Positions 8,956 through 17,785 of a DNA stretch of 64,000 bases are shown here, in pieces (the stretch's first letter is position 1; each line of letters begins with the position of its first letter). The notes beneath the pieces were generated by a model that had not been told where the DNA came from, ran no database searches, and saw nothing but the letters and a program-made list of their open reading frames with translations. A program made the translations under genes and the position numbers. The DNA is from PoT sp049331405. Its GTDB lineage: Bacteria; Planctomycetota; Planctomycetia; Isosphaerales; Isosphaeraceae. The DNA is taken from the NCBI RefSeq assembly GCF_049331405.1, contig NZ_CP186274.1:9610001-9674000 (forward strand), read 5' to 3'.

Positions 8956-11900
8956 ATGAGAACCACGACTCGAGCGTCACTCCTCGGCCTGACGGCCGTC
9001 ACCTGGCTCTGGCTCGTCCCGGGGCCGATCTCCACGGCGAAGGCTTCGGAGGCCCCGCCGAAACTCCTGCTCCAGAAGCCGACGGTGAGCCAGGAGCAGG
9101 TGGCCTTCTCCTACGCGGGGGACCTCTGGATCGTCCCGCGCAGCGGCGGCGAGCCGCGGCGGCTCACCTCGGGCATGGGCCAGGAGACGGAGCCCGTCTT
9201 CTCGCCGGATGGGACGCAGATCGCCTTCACCGGGGAATATGAGGGGAACCTCGACGTCTACGTGGTCCCGTCGAGCGGCGGCGTCCCCAGGCGGATGACC
9301 TATCACCCGGGGCCCGAGCACGCCGTCGGCTGGACGCGGGACGGGAAGCGGATTCTCTTCCGGTCCCTGCGTCAGAGCTACGCCCGCTTCAGCCGGCTCT
9401 TCACGATCGGGCTCGACGGGGATTTCCCCCAGGAGTTGCCGCTGCCAATGGCCGTGGAGGGCTCGTACTCGCCGGATGGGAAACACCTGGCCTACGTCCC
9501 GTTCTCCAACTTCGACGCCCCCAGCCCGGTGTCCTCCGTGGCCTGGAAGCGATACCGGGGCGGCACGGCCTCGCCGATCTGGGTCGCGGACCTGGCCGAC
9601 TCCTCCGTGAAGCCGATCCCCCGCAAGGATTCCAACGACTCCAGGCCGATGTGGGTGGGAGACAAGATCTACTTCCTCTCCGACCGCGACGGCCCCATCA
9701 CGCTCTACTCGTATGATCCCGCGTCGGAGAAGGTCGAGCGCGTGGTCGAGAACAAGGGGCTCGACATCAAGTCGGCCTCGGCCGGCCCCGACGCGATCGT
9801 TTACGAGCAGTTCGGCAGCCTGCACCTGTTCGACCCGAAGTCGGGCAAGTCCACGCCGTTCGAGGTGCAGGTTCGCGGCGACCTGACCGCGATCCGGCCG
9901 CGATACGAGAAGGTCGCCAAGGGGATCCAGGCCGCAGCGATCTCGCCGACCGGGGCGAGGGCCGTCTTCGAGGCCCGCGGCGAGATCCTCACCGTGCCGG
10001 CGGAGAAAGGGGACATCCGCAACCTGACGAACTCGACCGGCGCCGCCGAGCGCGACCCGAGCTGGTCGCCCGATGGCAAGTGGATCGCCTGCCTCTCCGA
10101 CGAGTCGGGCGAGTACAAGCTCCAGCTCCGGCCACAGTCGGGCAAGGGAGATGTGAAGTCGATCGCCCTGGGCGACTCCCCTTCGTATTACTATGGGCCC
10201 AACTGGTCGCCCGACTCGAAGAAGATTGCTTATACCGACAATCGGATCAATCTCTGGTACGTTGATATCGACTCGGGCGTCTCAAAAAAGGTGGACACGG
10301 GCCCATTCATGGAGCGGCTCGAATCCCCCGCCTGGTCGCCGGATAGCCGCTGGTTGACGTATTCGCGGCAGCTCAAGAATCACCTCCGTGCCGTCTTCGT
10401 CTACTCGCTCGAGACGGGCAAGACGCACCGGATCACGGACGGGATGAGCGACGCCGATTACCCCGTCTTCGACAAGGGGGGCAAATATCTCTACTTCCTG
10501 GCGAGCACGGATATCGGCCCCGCGCACGGCCAGGGGGGCGAGATGTCGACCATCAACCACCCGGTCACCCGCAGCCCTTACCTTATCGTCCTCGATTCGG
10601 AGACGGCCTCGCCCCTCGCCCCCGAGAGCGACGAGGAGAAGGACAAGGACGACGCCAAGCATAAGAAGGACGGCGACAAGGACAAGGACAAGAAAGACGT
10701 TGACAAGGAGAAGGACAAGGAGAAGAAGGACGAGCCGCAGCAGGTCCGCATCGACTTCGAAGACATCGACCAGCGCATCCTCGCGCTGCCCATGCCGGCC
10801 CGCGATTACAGCAGCGTGCTCGCCGGCAAGGAGAAAACCTTCTACGTCTTCGAAACCCCGCCCAGCGGGGGCGAGCAAGAAGGCGGCGGCCCAGTGCCCC
10901 CCTCCAGGGATATCCTTCACAAGTTCGACCTGGAGAAGCGGAAGTCGGAGAAGGCGCTCGAAGGGATTGGCGGGGCCTTGGTGTCGCACGACGGCGAGAA
11001 GCTCCTCTATCGCCAGGGGGCGAACTGGTTCATCGTGGCCGCCTCGCAGTTGCCCAAGCCGGCCGAGAAGCCGCTCAAGACCGATGAGATGGAGGTCCGC
11101 GTCGAGCCCTTGCGCGAGTGGGCCCAGATGTACCACGAGGTCTGGCGGATCGAGCGCGACTTCCTCTACGACCCCGGCTTCCACGGCCTCGACCTCAAGG
11201 CGGCCGAGGACCGCTATCGCCCCTATTTGAATTCGGTCGCCCACCGCCATGACCTCAACTACCTCTTCACCGAGATGCTCGGCGAATTGTCACTCGGGCA
11301 TGTCTACATCAGCGGCGGCGACCTGCCGGAGATCAAGGGGACCCGCGGCGGGCTCCTCGGCGCCGACTTCCGGGTCGAGAACGGCCGGTATCGGATCGCC
11401 AAGATTTACCGGGGCGAGAGCTGGAACCCAAAGCTCCGGGCGCCGCTCACCCAGCCCGGCAATCGCGTGAAGGAAGGGGAATATCTCCTGGCCGTTGATG
11501 GGCGCGACCTCACGCTCGGCGAGGACGGCGTGTACGCCGCCTTCGAGGGCAAGGCGGGGCGCTCGGTCACGCTCAAGGTCGGGCCCGACCCGCAAGGCAA
11601 GGACTCGCGCGAGGTCTCGGTCGTCCCCATCGAGAACGACCGCGAGCTGCGCGGTCTCGCCTGGGTGGACGAGAACCGCCGCAAGGTCGACAAGCTCTCG
11701 AACGGCAAGGTCGCTTACATCTACATGCCCAACACCGCGCTCGAGGGCTATCGCCGGTTCAACCGCGAGTTCTTCGCCCAGACGGATAAAGAGGCCGCCG
11801 TGCTCGACGAGCGGTTCAACGGCGGAGGGATGCTCGCCGAGTACGTGATCGACCGGCTCCGCAGGCCCTTGCTGAACTTCATCGCGACGAGGGTCGGCGA

Positions 11901-12330
11901 GGACATCACGACCCCGCTCGGCGCCATCCACGGCCCCAAGGCGATGATCATCAACCAGATGGCCGGCTCCGGTGGCGACTACATGCCCTACGCCTTCCGC
12001 CAGGCCGGGGTCGGGAAACTCGTCGGCAAGCGCACCTGGGGAGGCCTCGTCGGGATCGGCGGCTATCCGACCCTGATCGACGGCGGCCGCGTCACCGCGC
12101 CCCACATCGCCATCTGGTTCCCGACCGGGGACTGGGAGGTCGAGAACCGCGGCGTCGCCCCCGACATCGACATCGAGCAGGATCCGAAGGCCGTGCGCGA
12201 GGGGCACGACCCGCAGCTCGAGAAGGCCGTCGAGGTCGTGCTCGAGGAGCTCAAGAAGTCGACGCCCCTCAAGCGCAATCGTCCGGCCTATCCGAACTAC
12301 CATAAGGCCGCGGCGCCGAAGGCCGATTGA
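8956..12330 (+). CDS. Tricorn-like S41 protease with beta-propellers and PDZ domain
   Basis: 1124 aa with a signal peptide. The N-terminal half is a TolB/Tricorn-type beta-propeller with repeated blades (FSPDGTQIAF, SWSPDGKWIACLSD, WSPDSKKIAYTDN). A Lys/Asp/Glu-rich low-complexity insert lies at about residues 560-594. A helical S41 core and a PDZ-like segment follow, then the catalytic S41 domain with Ser1005 in MAGSGGDYMP and a conserved GKRTWGGLVGIGG. Tricorn proteases trim peptides; this copy is probably exported to the periplasm. ATG 8956 has AAGGAG upstream and begins the signal peptide; the frame upstream of it overlaps the preceding gene and is not coding. The gene converges with the metallophosphoesterase with 3 bases between stops. 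Confidence 0.92.
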   Translation: MRTTTRASLLGLTAVTWLWLVPGPISTAKASEAPPKLLLQKPTVSQEQVAFSYAGDLWIVPRSGGEPRRLTSGMGQETEPVFSPDGTQIAFTGEYEGNLDVYVVPSSGGVPRRMTYHPGPEHAVGWTRDGKRILFRSLRQSYARFSRLFTIGLDGDFPQELPLPMAVEGSYSPDGKHLAYVPFSNFDAPSPVSSVAWKRYRGGTASPIWVADLADSSVKPIPRKDSNDSRPMWVGDKIYFLSDRDGPITLYSYDPASEKVERVVENKGLDIKSASAGPDAIVYEQFGSLHLFDPKSGKSTPFEVQVRGDLTAIRPRYEKVAKGIQAAAISPTGARAVFEARGEILTVPAEKGDIRNLTNSTGAAERDPSWSPDGKWIACLSDESGEYKLQLRPQSGKGDVKSIALGDSPSYYYGPNWSPDSKKIAYTDNRINLWYVDIDSGVSKKVDTGPFMERLESPAWSPDSRWLTYSRQLKNHLRAVFVYSLETGKTHRITDGMSDADYPVFDKGGKYLYFLASTDIGPAHGQGGEMSTINHPVTRSPYLIVLDSETASPLAPESDEEKDKDDAKHKKDGDKDKDKKDVDKEKDKEKKDEPQQVRIDFEDIDQRILALPMPARDYSSVLAGKEKTFYVFETPPSGGEQEGGGPVPPSRDILHKFDLEKRKSEKALEGIGGALVSHDGEKLLYRQGANWFIVAASQLPKPAEKPLKTDEMEVRVEPLREWAQMYHEVWRIERDFLYDPGFHGLDLKAAEDRYRPYLNSVAHRHDLNYLFTEMLGELSLGHVYISGGDLPEIKGTRGGLLGADFRVENGRYRIAKIYRGESWNPKLRAPLTQPGNRVKEGEYLLAVDGRDLTLGEDGVYAAFEGKAGRSVTLKVGPDPQGKDSREVSVVPIENDRELRGLAWVDENRRKVDKLSNGKVAYIYMPNTALEGYRRFNREFFAQTDKEAAVLDERFNGGGMLAEYVIDRLRRPLLNFIATRVGEDITTPLGAIHGPKAMIINQMAGSGGDYMPYAFRQAGVGKLVGKRTWGGLVGIGGYPTLIDGGRVTAPHIAIWFPTGDWEVENRGVAPDIDIEQDPKAVREGHDPQLEKAVEVVLEELKKSTPLKRNRPAYPNYHKAAAPKAD

Positions 12331-12333
12331 CCG

Positions 12334-12948
12334 TCAGGGGCCAGTCTCCCAGACGATGCCGACCGGCCCGGCGTTGATGACGGGGGTGGAGCCCACCACC
12401 CCCTCTTTCCCGGCGCTCGCGTGGATGTGGCCGCAGACGACCAGGGCGGGCCCGACGCGCTCGATCACCTCGCGAACCGCCTCGCTCCCCAGGCTCTGGC
12501 CGCTCGACGACACGTCGACGGCCCCCTTGGGGGGCGAGTGGCTCACCAGCACGCAGCCGGGCGGGCAGTCCTTCAGGAGCAAGCTGGCCTGGTACTCGCT
12601 GAAGTCGTAGCTCCACGAGCCGAAAGGCGTGACCGGGATCCCGCCGCCGATCCCGAAGAAGGCCCGGCCGGCGATCGTCACCCCCTCGCCGTGGAGCACG
12701 TGCGCCTGGCTCCATCCCTTGCAGGCGTCGATCAGTTCCTCCGTCGTCTCGTTGTTGCCGGCGACGAGGACCGTCGGCTTGTCGACCGCCTTGAGGATGT
12801 CGATGCAGGCGGAGATCCGACGCCTGACGCTTGCGAAGTCCCCCGCGCCGACCAGCACGTCGACCTGGCTCGACTGCTCGACGAGCTTCTGCGCGGCGGC
12901 CTCGTCGGTGTGGAGGTCGCTGAAGAGTAGCAGTTTCACAGGGGTCAT
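12334..12948 (-). CDS. Calcineurin-like metallophosphoesterase
   Basis: 204 aa, compact and without signal peptide, so probably cytoplasmic. The metal-binding signature motifs occur in order: SDLH (Asp11, His13), GAGDF (Asp37), GNNE (65-68), SHSPP and GHIH, followed by NAGPVG. This matches the small YfcE/Icc-like class of binuclear metal phosphoesterases. The substrate (phosphodiester, nucleotide or protein phosphate) cannot be read from sequence. It is transcribed divergently from the thioredoxin-TPR gene, with 261 bases between starts, and converges with the Tricorn-like gene. Confidence 0.9.
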   Translation of the reverse strand: MTPVKLLLFSDLHTDEAAAQKLVEQSSQVDVLVGAGDFASVRRRISACIDILKAVDKPTVLVAGNNETTEELIDACKGWSQAHVLHGEGVTIAGRAFFGIGGGIPVTPFGSWSYDFSEYQASLLLKDCPPGCVLVSHSPPKGAVDVSSSGQSLGSEAVREVIERVGPALVVCGHIHASAGKEGVVGSTPVINAGPVGIVWETGP

Positions 12949-13209
12949 CCTCCCGGCTCAAGGCTCGCAAACGCACGTCCCTCCTCGACGCCCGATGATG
13001 CCCGAAGCCGGGGGCGTCGGGAAGGGCTCCCTTCTTTTCAACCCGACTCATCGACACGTCCAGGTTCTTTGCGGCTTGATTGTCGCCTTCACGTTCATCC
13101 TTGCGAGTGATTTACGGCCCCGCTACGATGAGACCGCACCATTGACAAGCGTCTGACGGCCCACCCCGGGCGATGAGGATCCTTCGTCGCGGAAGATCAG
13201 GAGCAGAGC

Positions 13210-14334
13210 ATGCGTCCATCTCGTTTCGCACTCGCGGCGCTCGTGGCGTGCTTCACGCCGTTCGGCCTCTCGGCCGAGGAGATTCTGAACATCGGCGACC
13301 CCGCCCCCGCGCTGGCGGTCTCGGGCTGGGTCAAGGGGGAGAAGTTCGAGAAGTTCGAACCCGGCAAGACCTACGTCGTCGAATTCTGGGCCACCTGGTG
13401 CGGCCCCTGCCGCGTCAGCATCCCGCACCTGACCGAGCTGGCCCACAAGTACAAGGAGAAGGGGGTCCGCTTCGTCGGAGTCGACGTCTGGGAGAACGAG
13501 ATCGACCAGGTCAAGCCGTTCGTCGAGGAGATGGGAGACAAGATGGACTACGCCGTCGTCCTCGACGACGTCCCCAAGGACGGCAGCCCCAACGATGGCG
13601 CGATGGCCAAGAACTGGATGAAGGCCGCCGACGAGAACGGCATCCCGGCCTCCTTCATCATCCACGACGGCAAGATCGCCTGGATCGGCCACCCGATGGA
13701 GATGGACGAGCCCCTCGCCAAGGTCGTCGACGGCTCCTGGGAGATCGGCGACAAGGCCAAGCAGCGCCTCGCCGACAAGGCCAAGGAGCGCAAGCTCGCG
13801 GCCGTCAGCGCCAAGATCATCCGCCCGTATCGCGGCGGTGACTTCAAGGCGGCCGTAGCCGCGATTGACGAGGTCGCCGCCAGCGACCCCGCGCTCGCCG
13901 AGGAATTCGCCTGGATCAAGTTCGCCTCGCTCTGCAACGGCGGCGAGCCCGACAAGGGCCTGGAGCTCGGCGAGAAGATCTACGAGGCCAACAAGGATAA
14001 CCCCAACGCCCTGAACAACTACTTCTGGAGCGTCGTCGACCCGCACCTCAAGAATGAGCCCGACCCCCGCGTCGCCAGGCTCGCCCTCAAGGCCGCCAAA
14101 CGCGCCGTCGAATTGAGCAAGGGGGAGAACTGGGCCCAGCTCGACACCTTGGCCGAGGCCCTCTTCCGCACCGGCAGCCCCGACGAGGCCGTCGCCAACG
14201 AGGAGAAGGCCCTCAAACTCGTGCAGGCCGAGATCAAGGACGGCGACCACCCGCTCATCAAGCAGATGCACGAGAACCTCGACCGCTTCCGCAAGGCCGC
14301 CGAGAAGGGGGAGAAGTCAGAAGAGAAGAAATGA
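13210..14334 (+). CDS. Secreted TlpA-like thioredoxin-fold protein with TPR-like tail
   Basis: 374 aa. A signal peptide at about residues 1-21 is followed by a TlpA/ResA-like domain with FWATWCGPC (Cys64 and Cys67), suggesting a periplasmic thiol-disulfide oxidoreductase. The cis-Pro loop appears as GIPASFII. From about residue 200 the protein is helical with TPR-like repeats (ALNNYFWSVVDPHL, DTLAEALFRTGSPDEAVANEEKAL). The redox partner is unknown; the TPR part may bring it. AGGAG lies 6 bases before the start. A hairpin at 14367-14404 separates it from the convergent DinB-like gene. Confidence 0.9.
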   Translation: MRPSRFALAALVACFTPFGLSAEEILNIGDPAPALAVSGWVKGEKFEKFEPGKTYVVEFWATWCGPCRVSIPHLTELAHKYKEKGVRFVGVDVWENEIDQVKPFVEEMGDKMDYAVVLDDVPKDGSPNDGAMAKNWMKAADENGIPASFIIHDGKIAWIGHPMEMDEPLAKVVDGSWEIGDKAKQRLADKAKERKLAAVSAKIIRPYRGGDFKAAVAAIDEVAASDPALAEEFAWIKFASLCNGGEPDKGLELGEKIYEANKDNPNALNNYFWSVVDPHLKNEPDPRVARLALKAAKRAVELSKGENWAQLDTLAEALFRTGSPDEAVANEEKALKLVQAEIKDGDHPLIKQMHENLDRFRKAAEKGEKSEEKK

Positions 14335-14366
14335 CGCGGGACGGCTGACCGTATTGGCATCGAGAC

Positions 14367-14404
14367 GCGGCCCGGTCTGGAATTTCCCTTCCAGCCCGGG
14401 CCGC
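14367..14404. terminator. Bidirectional terminator hairpin between convergent genes
   Basis: GCGGCCCGGTCTGGAA (14367-14382) pairs with TTCCAGCCCGGGCCGC (14389-14404) with one mismatch and a 6-base loop. On the plus strand it is followed by GCTTGTTT, a weak T-tract. It lies between the stops at 14334 and 14423, so it probably serves both genes. Confidence 0.7.
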
Positions 14405-14422
14405 GCTTGTTTCGAAGTCGGC

Positions 14423-14917
14423 TCAGAAGAGGACGGGCTTGCCGAGCTTTCGGCGGATGACCGAGAACTGCCCGCCGTGCATCAAGGTGTGATTCGACGC
14501 GGCGAGGAAGAGCCGGCCGAGGTTGGGGGCATAGTTGGCGACCGAGCCGGTGCAGGGGCGCTCGAGGTCGGAATCGGAAAGCGTCTCGAGCTTGGCGATC
14601 GTGGTCGACCGGACCTTGTCGAACAGCTCGATGTATTCGGCCTTGGTCAGGAAGCCTTCGGTCCCTTCCTTCTTCGCCCCCTCGGAGCCGTGCTGATCCA
14701 TGAAGCCGGCGGGGAGCTCGGGATAGGCGGTGTCGGGCCACTGGCTATGAACCAGGAAGATGTCGCCGCCGATCACGTTCCCGATCTGCCAGGCGGCGTG
14801 GTTCGCCCCCGGGACCGGGCGGACCAGCAGGTCTTCATCCGAGAAGTCGGCGATGAACCAGTTCAGCGTCTGCCTGGTATCCTCCAATGACGCCTTGATC
14901 GCTTCGATTCCATTCAT
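14423..14917 (-). CDS. DinB-superfamily four-helix-bundle protein
   Basis: 164 aa. The pattern is that of DinB/YfiT-like metal-binding bundles: an N-terminal helix with LNWFIADFSDEDL, then PGANHAAWQIGNVIGGD with His40, and C-terminal NHTLMHGGQFSVIRRKLG with two further histidines. The three histidines would bind a divalent metal. Members are often thiol-dependent S-transferases (bacillithiol or mycothiol), but the activity of this one is unknown. It appears monocistronic; the region upstream (14918-15227) shows no promoter I can support. Confidence 0.85.
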   Translation of the reverse strand: MNGIEAIKASLEDTRQTLNWFIADFSDEDLLVRPVPGANHAAWQIGNVIGGDIFLVHSQWPDTAYPELPAGFMDQHGSEGAKKEGTEGFLTKAEYIELFDKVRSTTIAKLETLSDSDLERPCTGSVANYAPNLGRLFLAASNHTLMHGGQFSVIRRKLGKPVLF

Positions 14918-15227
14918 GGCAAAATCCCTTCGAAGATCGAAAAGCCCGGGGCCCGAGGGCGTGCAACGCCCGGACCCGGAATTCGTGGCCGCCAGTGTCC
15001 ATGGATGCGCGAGTTGACAAATGCTACCCGGAGCGCGGGCGAGAGTCTACAACGCGACGAAAGGTGAGTCAAACACTCGAAAGGATCGGGCGGGAAGGGA
15101 ATTCCGGCGATTCAGCGAGGAGATATGCAATGGTTAATCGCAAAATAAACTGATGATCGGCCAGCGATGGGGATGGGTCCAGGTCGGCCGGATTCGAGGG
15201 ATCGGTCCTGGACCCTCTCCGCGGGAT
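14918..15227. other. Intergenic region, 310 bp
   Basis: It lies between the start of the DinB-like gene and the stop of the small lipoprotein gene, both on the minus strand. It should hold the DinB-like gene promoter. No repeat, RNA gene or clear hairpin was seen. Confidence 0.4.
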
Positions 15228-15449
15228 TTACTTCGGCGGGATGATCGGCGACATGGCTCCGACGGGGTCGGGCTTCCGCTTGAGGGCACCGCCCGATGAA
15301 GGGATCCCGTTCGAGGGCGAGGACGCCGGGGCGGCGACCGTCGCGGTCGGATTGATCTGCGTCGGCTGCTGGGGGGCATCCTCATTGCATCCGAGGAAGC
15401 AGGCCGAGAGGGCGAAGACGAGGGAGCAACGCGTCAGGGAGATGCTCAT
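15228..15449 (-). CDS. Small lipoprotein downstream of a DUF1559 gene
   Basis: 73 aa. The N-terminus MSISLTRCSLVFALSACFLGC has a basic start, a hydrophobic core and a lipobox-like FLGC, so lipidation at Cys21 is expected. The mature part is Pro/Ser/Ala-rich and short, without a fold I recognise. It lies 146 bases after the DUF1559 gene on the same strand. Small lipoproteins commonly accompany DUF1559 genes in planctomycetes, as also at 38062 in this window. A perfect hairpin in the gap (15490-15518) may reduce its expression relative to the upstream gene. Confidence 0.7.
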   Translation of the reverse strand: MSISLTRCSLVFALSACFLGCNEDAPQQPTQINPTATVAAPASSPSNGIPSSGGALKRKPDPVGAMSPIIPPK

Positions 15450-15489
15450 GCCTGGCTCACGATATCAAGTCGAGAAATGACAAAGCGAA

Positions 15490-15518
15490 CGTCCGGCCGA
15501 ATCACGCTCGGCCGGACG
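15490..15518 (-). terminator. Hairpin between DUF1559 and lipoprotein genes
   Basis: CGTCCGGCCGA and TCGGCCGGACG form a perfect 11-bp stem with a 7-base loop. Read on the minus strand it follows the DUF1559 stop and is followed by a moderately T-rich stretch (TTCGCTTTGTCATTT). It could be a terminator or a partial attenuator. Confidence 0.6.
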
Positions 15519-15595
15519 CATGGATTGAGGGCATCGCCGTGGGCGTCGGCAAACGTCGGGGACGTCGCCCAGCCCAGATCGAACCCAGGCGCCGA

Positions 15596-16699
15596 TTAGA
15601 GGGCGTCGGAGCTGATGACTTCGCCGCCGGCACGGGTGCCGACCGCCCACCAGGTCTGGAGGTTGACCGAGTCCTTGATGAACTTGACCGAGCCGTCGGC
15701 CATGCCCACGTTCACGCCGCCGGGGTGGTTGCTGTTCGGGGGCACCGAGCCCGCGGGCCCGCCCCAGTAGGAGTTGTCGTTCGAGCAGGCCAGGCTGTTC
15801 GGGCCGCCGAAGTGGGTGTAGGCGTTGATCACCGAATACGGGGGGTACGCCTTGATCCAGCTCAGGCCGGCGACGCTCGAGGTCGCGACGGTCGTGCCCG
15901 GGATGGCCTTGCAGTTCGCGATGAAGGTCATGGCCTGGGCCTGGTTGCCCGTGTCGTGCGACGCGGTCGTGCTCGGCGTGAAGAGCCCGCGCTTGAAGTT
16001 GTTCGACGACGCGGTGATCGTGCCCACCGAGTTCGGGTTGCCGTACAGCTTCTCGCTGAAGAGGGCGGTGTTCGAGCTGCCGTCGGTGATCGCGGCGAAG
16101 TTCACCGGGCCGCCGCGGGCGTAGGTCGAGCCGATGGTCGGGACGACGCCCGCGTCGTTCGGGATGATCATGCCCGAGTGCGTGGCGAGCACGCCGGGGC
16201 CGCCGAGGTTCCCGAAGTAGTTGATGGTGCCGAAGCCCGAATCCGGGTGCTGCGCCAGGCTCTCCGACGGGCAGAGGAAGCCCGCGACCTGGGCCCGGCC
16301 CACGGTCGAGTTCACCCAGCCGTTGCCGCCGGAGCAGGGGGTGTCATAGTCGGCACCCGCCGTCGAGAACGAGAAGTTGAAGGCGTTGAACAGCGGGGTC
16401 TGCTCCAGGCCCGGCAGGATCGCCAGCGGCCACGAGAGCGACCAGCCGCAGCTCACGTTCGCCACGTGAGGATACAGGTCCTTCAGCGGGAAGCAGTTGT
16501 TCTGGTCGTTGTAGTTGTGGACGGCGAGGCCGAGCTGCTTCAGGTTGTTGATGCACTGGGAGCGACGGGCAGCCTCGCGAGCGGCCTGCACCGCGGGGAG
16601 GAGGAGGGCGATCAATACGGCGATGATGGCGATCACAACGAGCAGCTCGATCAGGGTGAAGCCCGACCGAGTGCGACACGATCCTTGCGCGGTCTGCAT
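15596..16699 (-). CDS. DUF1559 pseudopilin-like protein (prepilin-type N-terminus)
   Basis: 367 aa. Residues about 12-40 are a type IV prepilin-like signal, GFTLIELLVVIAIIAVLIAL, preceded by basic residues and followed by an amphipathic helix (LPAVQAAREAARR). The rest is the DUF1559 domain, closing with the family C-terminal motif VGMADGSVKFIKDSVN and ending TRAGGEVISSDAL. It is expected to be processed by prepilin peptidase and to sit in the cytoplasmic membrane or a pseudopilus. Planctomycetes encode many paralogues of unknown role. A second copy is at 36867-37928. The C-terminal halves are alike while the central parts differ. Confidence 0.93.
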   Translation of the reverse strand: MQTAQGSCRTRSGFTLIELLVVIAIIAVLIALLLPAVQAAREAARRSQCINNLKQLGLAVHNYNDQNNCFPLKDLYPHVANVSCGWSLSWPLAILPGLEQTPLFNAFNFSFSTAGADYDTPCSGGNGWVNSTVGRAQVAGFLCPSESLAQHPDSGFGTINYFGNLGGPGVLATHSGMIIPNDAGVVPTIGSTYARGGPVNFAAITDGSSNTALFSEKLYGNPNSVGTITASSNNFKRGLFTPSTTASHDTGNQAQAMTFIANCKAIPGTTVATSSVAGLSWIKAYPPYSVINAYTHFGGPNSLACSNDNSYWGGPAGSVPPNSNHPGGVNVGMADGSVKFIKDSVNLQTWWAVGTRAGGEVISSDAL

Positions 16700-17785
16700 T
16701 CATCGACTCCGAAAGTGGGCGCGCGCGAACCCATCGGGCGACCGCGCACGCAGCATGGAAGGGCAAACAATCCCGGCGCGGTTGCAAGAACGGCGCAGGG
16801 GATGGCCCGTGCTTTGGGCCGATTGGAGGGAAGATGCCCGGCTGGAAGAGGGTAAGAGCCGGAGATCATTACACTAATCGTCAGTCACACTATCACTTCG
16901 TGACCGAGACATTTAAGATACTAAGAGATCCCCGAGAACATTTCAAGTGCATCGTCACCTCGCACGAACGTTTCCGCACAATTCGTCATCCATTCCGAAT
17001 ATCAGAAGCGACAAGCACCGCGGGGGATTCCCCGGAAATTCCGGCGAAATCTTCGCATCGATGATTCCATCATCGTTCACAAAATCCTATGCGCATTAAC
17101 TCCAACAGGATCCATATCAACGATAACGCATACTTCCACACCAGAGGCGATCTCCGCTCACAAGAAGACAACAAGGCCCGACAGCCGATTGCCTCAGGAG
17201 GGGCAAAATGGGCTTATACCCTACAATAATGGGATATCACTGACAGCGTGACATTCATATCCGTCGAGTTCTTCCGAGAATCTCCCGGATACGGGATCGC
17301 CGCGACGGCCACATCGAGGATCTTTTGGATTTTCATCCCATCAATTGACACCCATCAACACGAAGCCGGTCGCGTTGCCGGCCTCCGGGCCGATCGCCTC
17401 GGGCCGAGATGAACCGAGGGCGGAGTCGCCGCGGTGCCGGCAATTTGGGGAGGCCAAGATTGCTCTAGGCAGAAATGCCCGATCGGGTATCCTGCCCGCA
17501 TTCCCCACTCGGGGGAGAGGAGCTGCGCAGCTCAAATGGGGCGACGAGCCCGTCTTCAGCAATTCGTCGCAACCGGCCTGCGCAAAAAGGCTCCGCTCGA
17601 ACGCATCTTGAAGCAACACGTCGCACGCGAATCAACAAAGGCAGCGGCTTCGCTCCTCGCCTCGGGACGATGACAGGGAGCTCTCTTGAACGCCGTTGCC
17701 CTTCAGTGTGCCAGGCCGCGCGCCGATTCCGACCAGGCGGATCTTTTTCGGGCCTTGGCGGCGCTAATCAAGGAGGAGACGCGCC
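16700..17785. other. Long intergenic region, 1086 bp
   Basis: It lies between the divergent DUF1559 and beta-helix genes. From about 16860 to 17340 the sequence is clearly richer in A+T than the neighbours; 17341-17780 returns to higher GC. Short open frames occur on both strands without recognisable protein sequence. No RNA family, repeat array or mobile-element end was recognised. It probably contains both promoters and may be a decayed locus. Confidence 0.5.
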
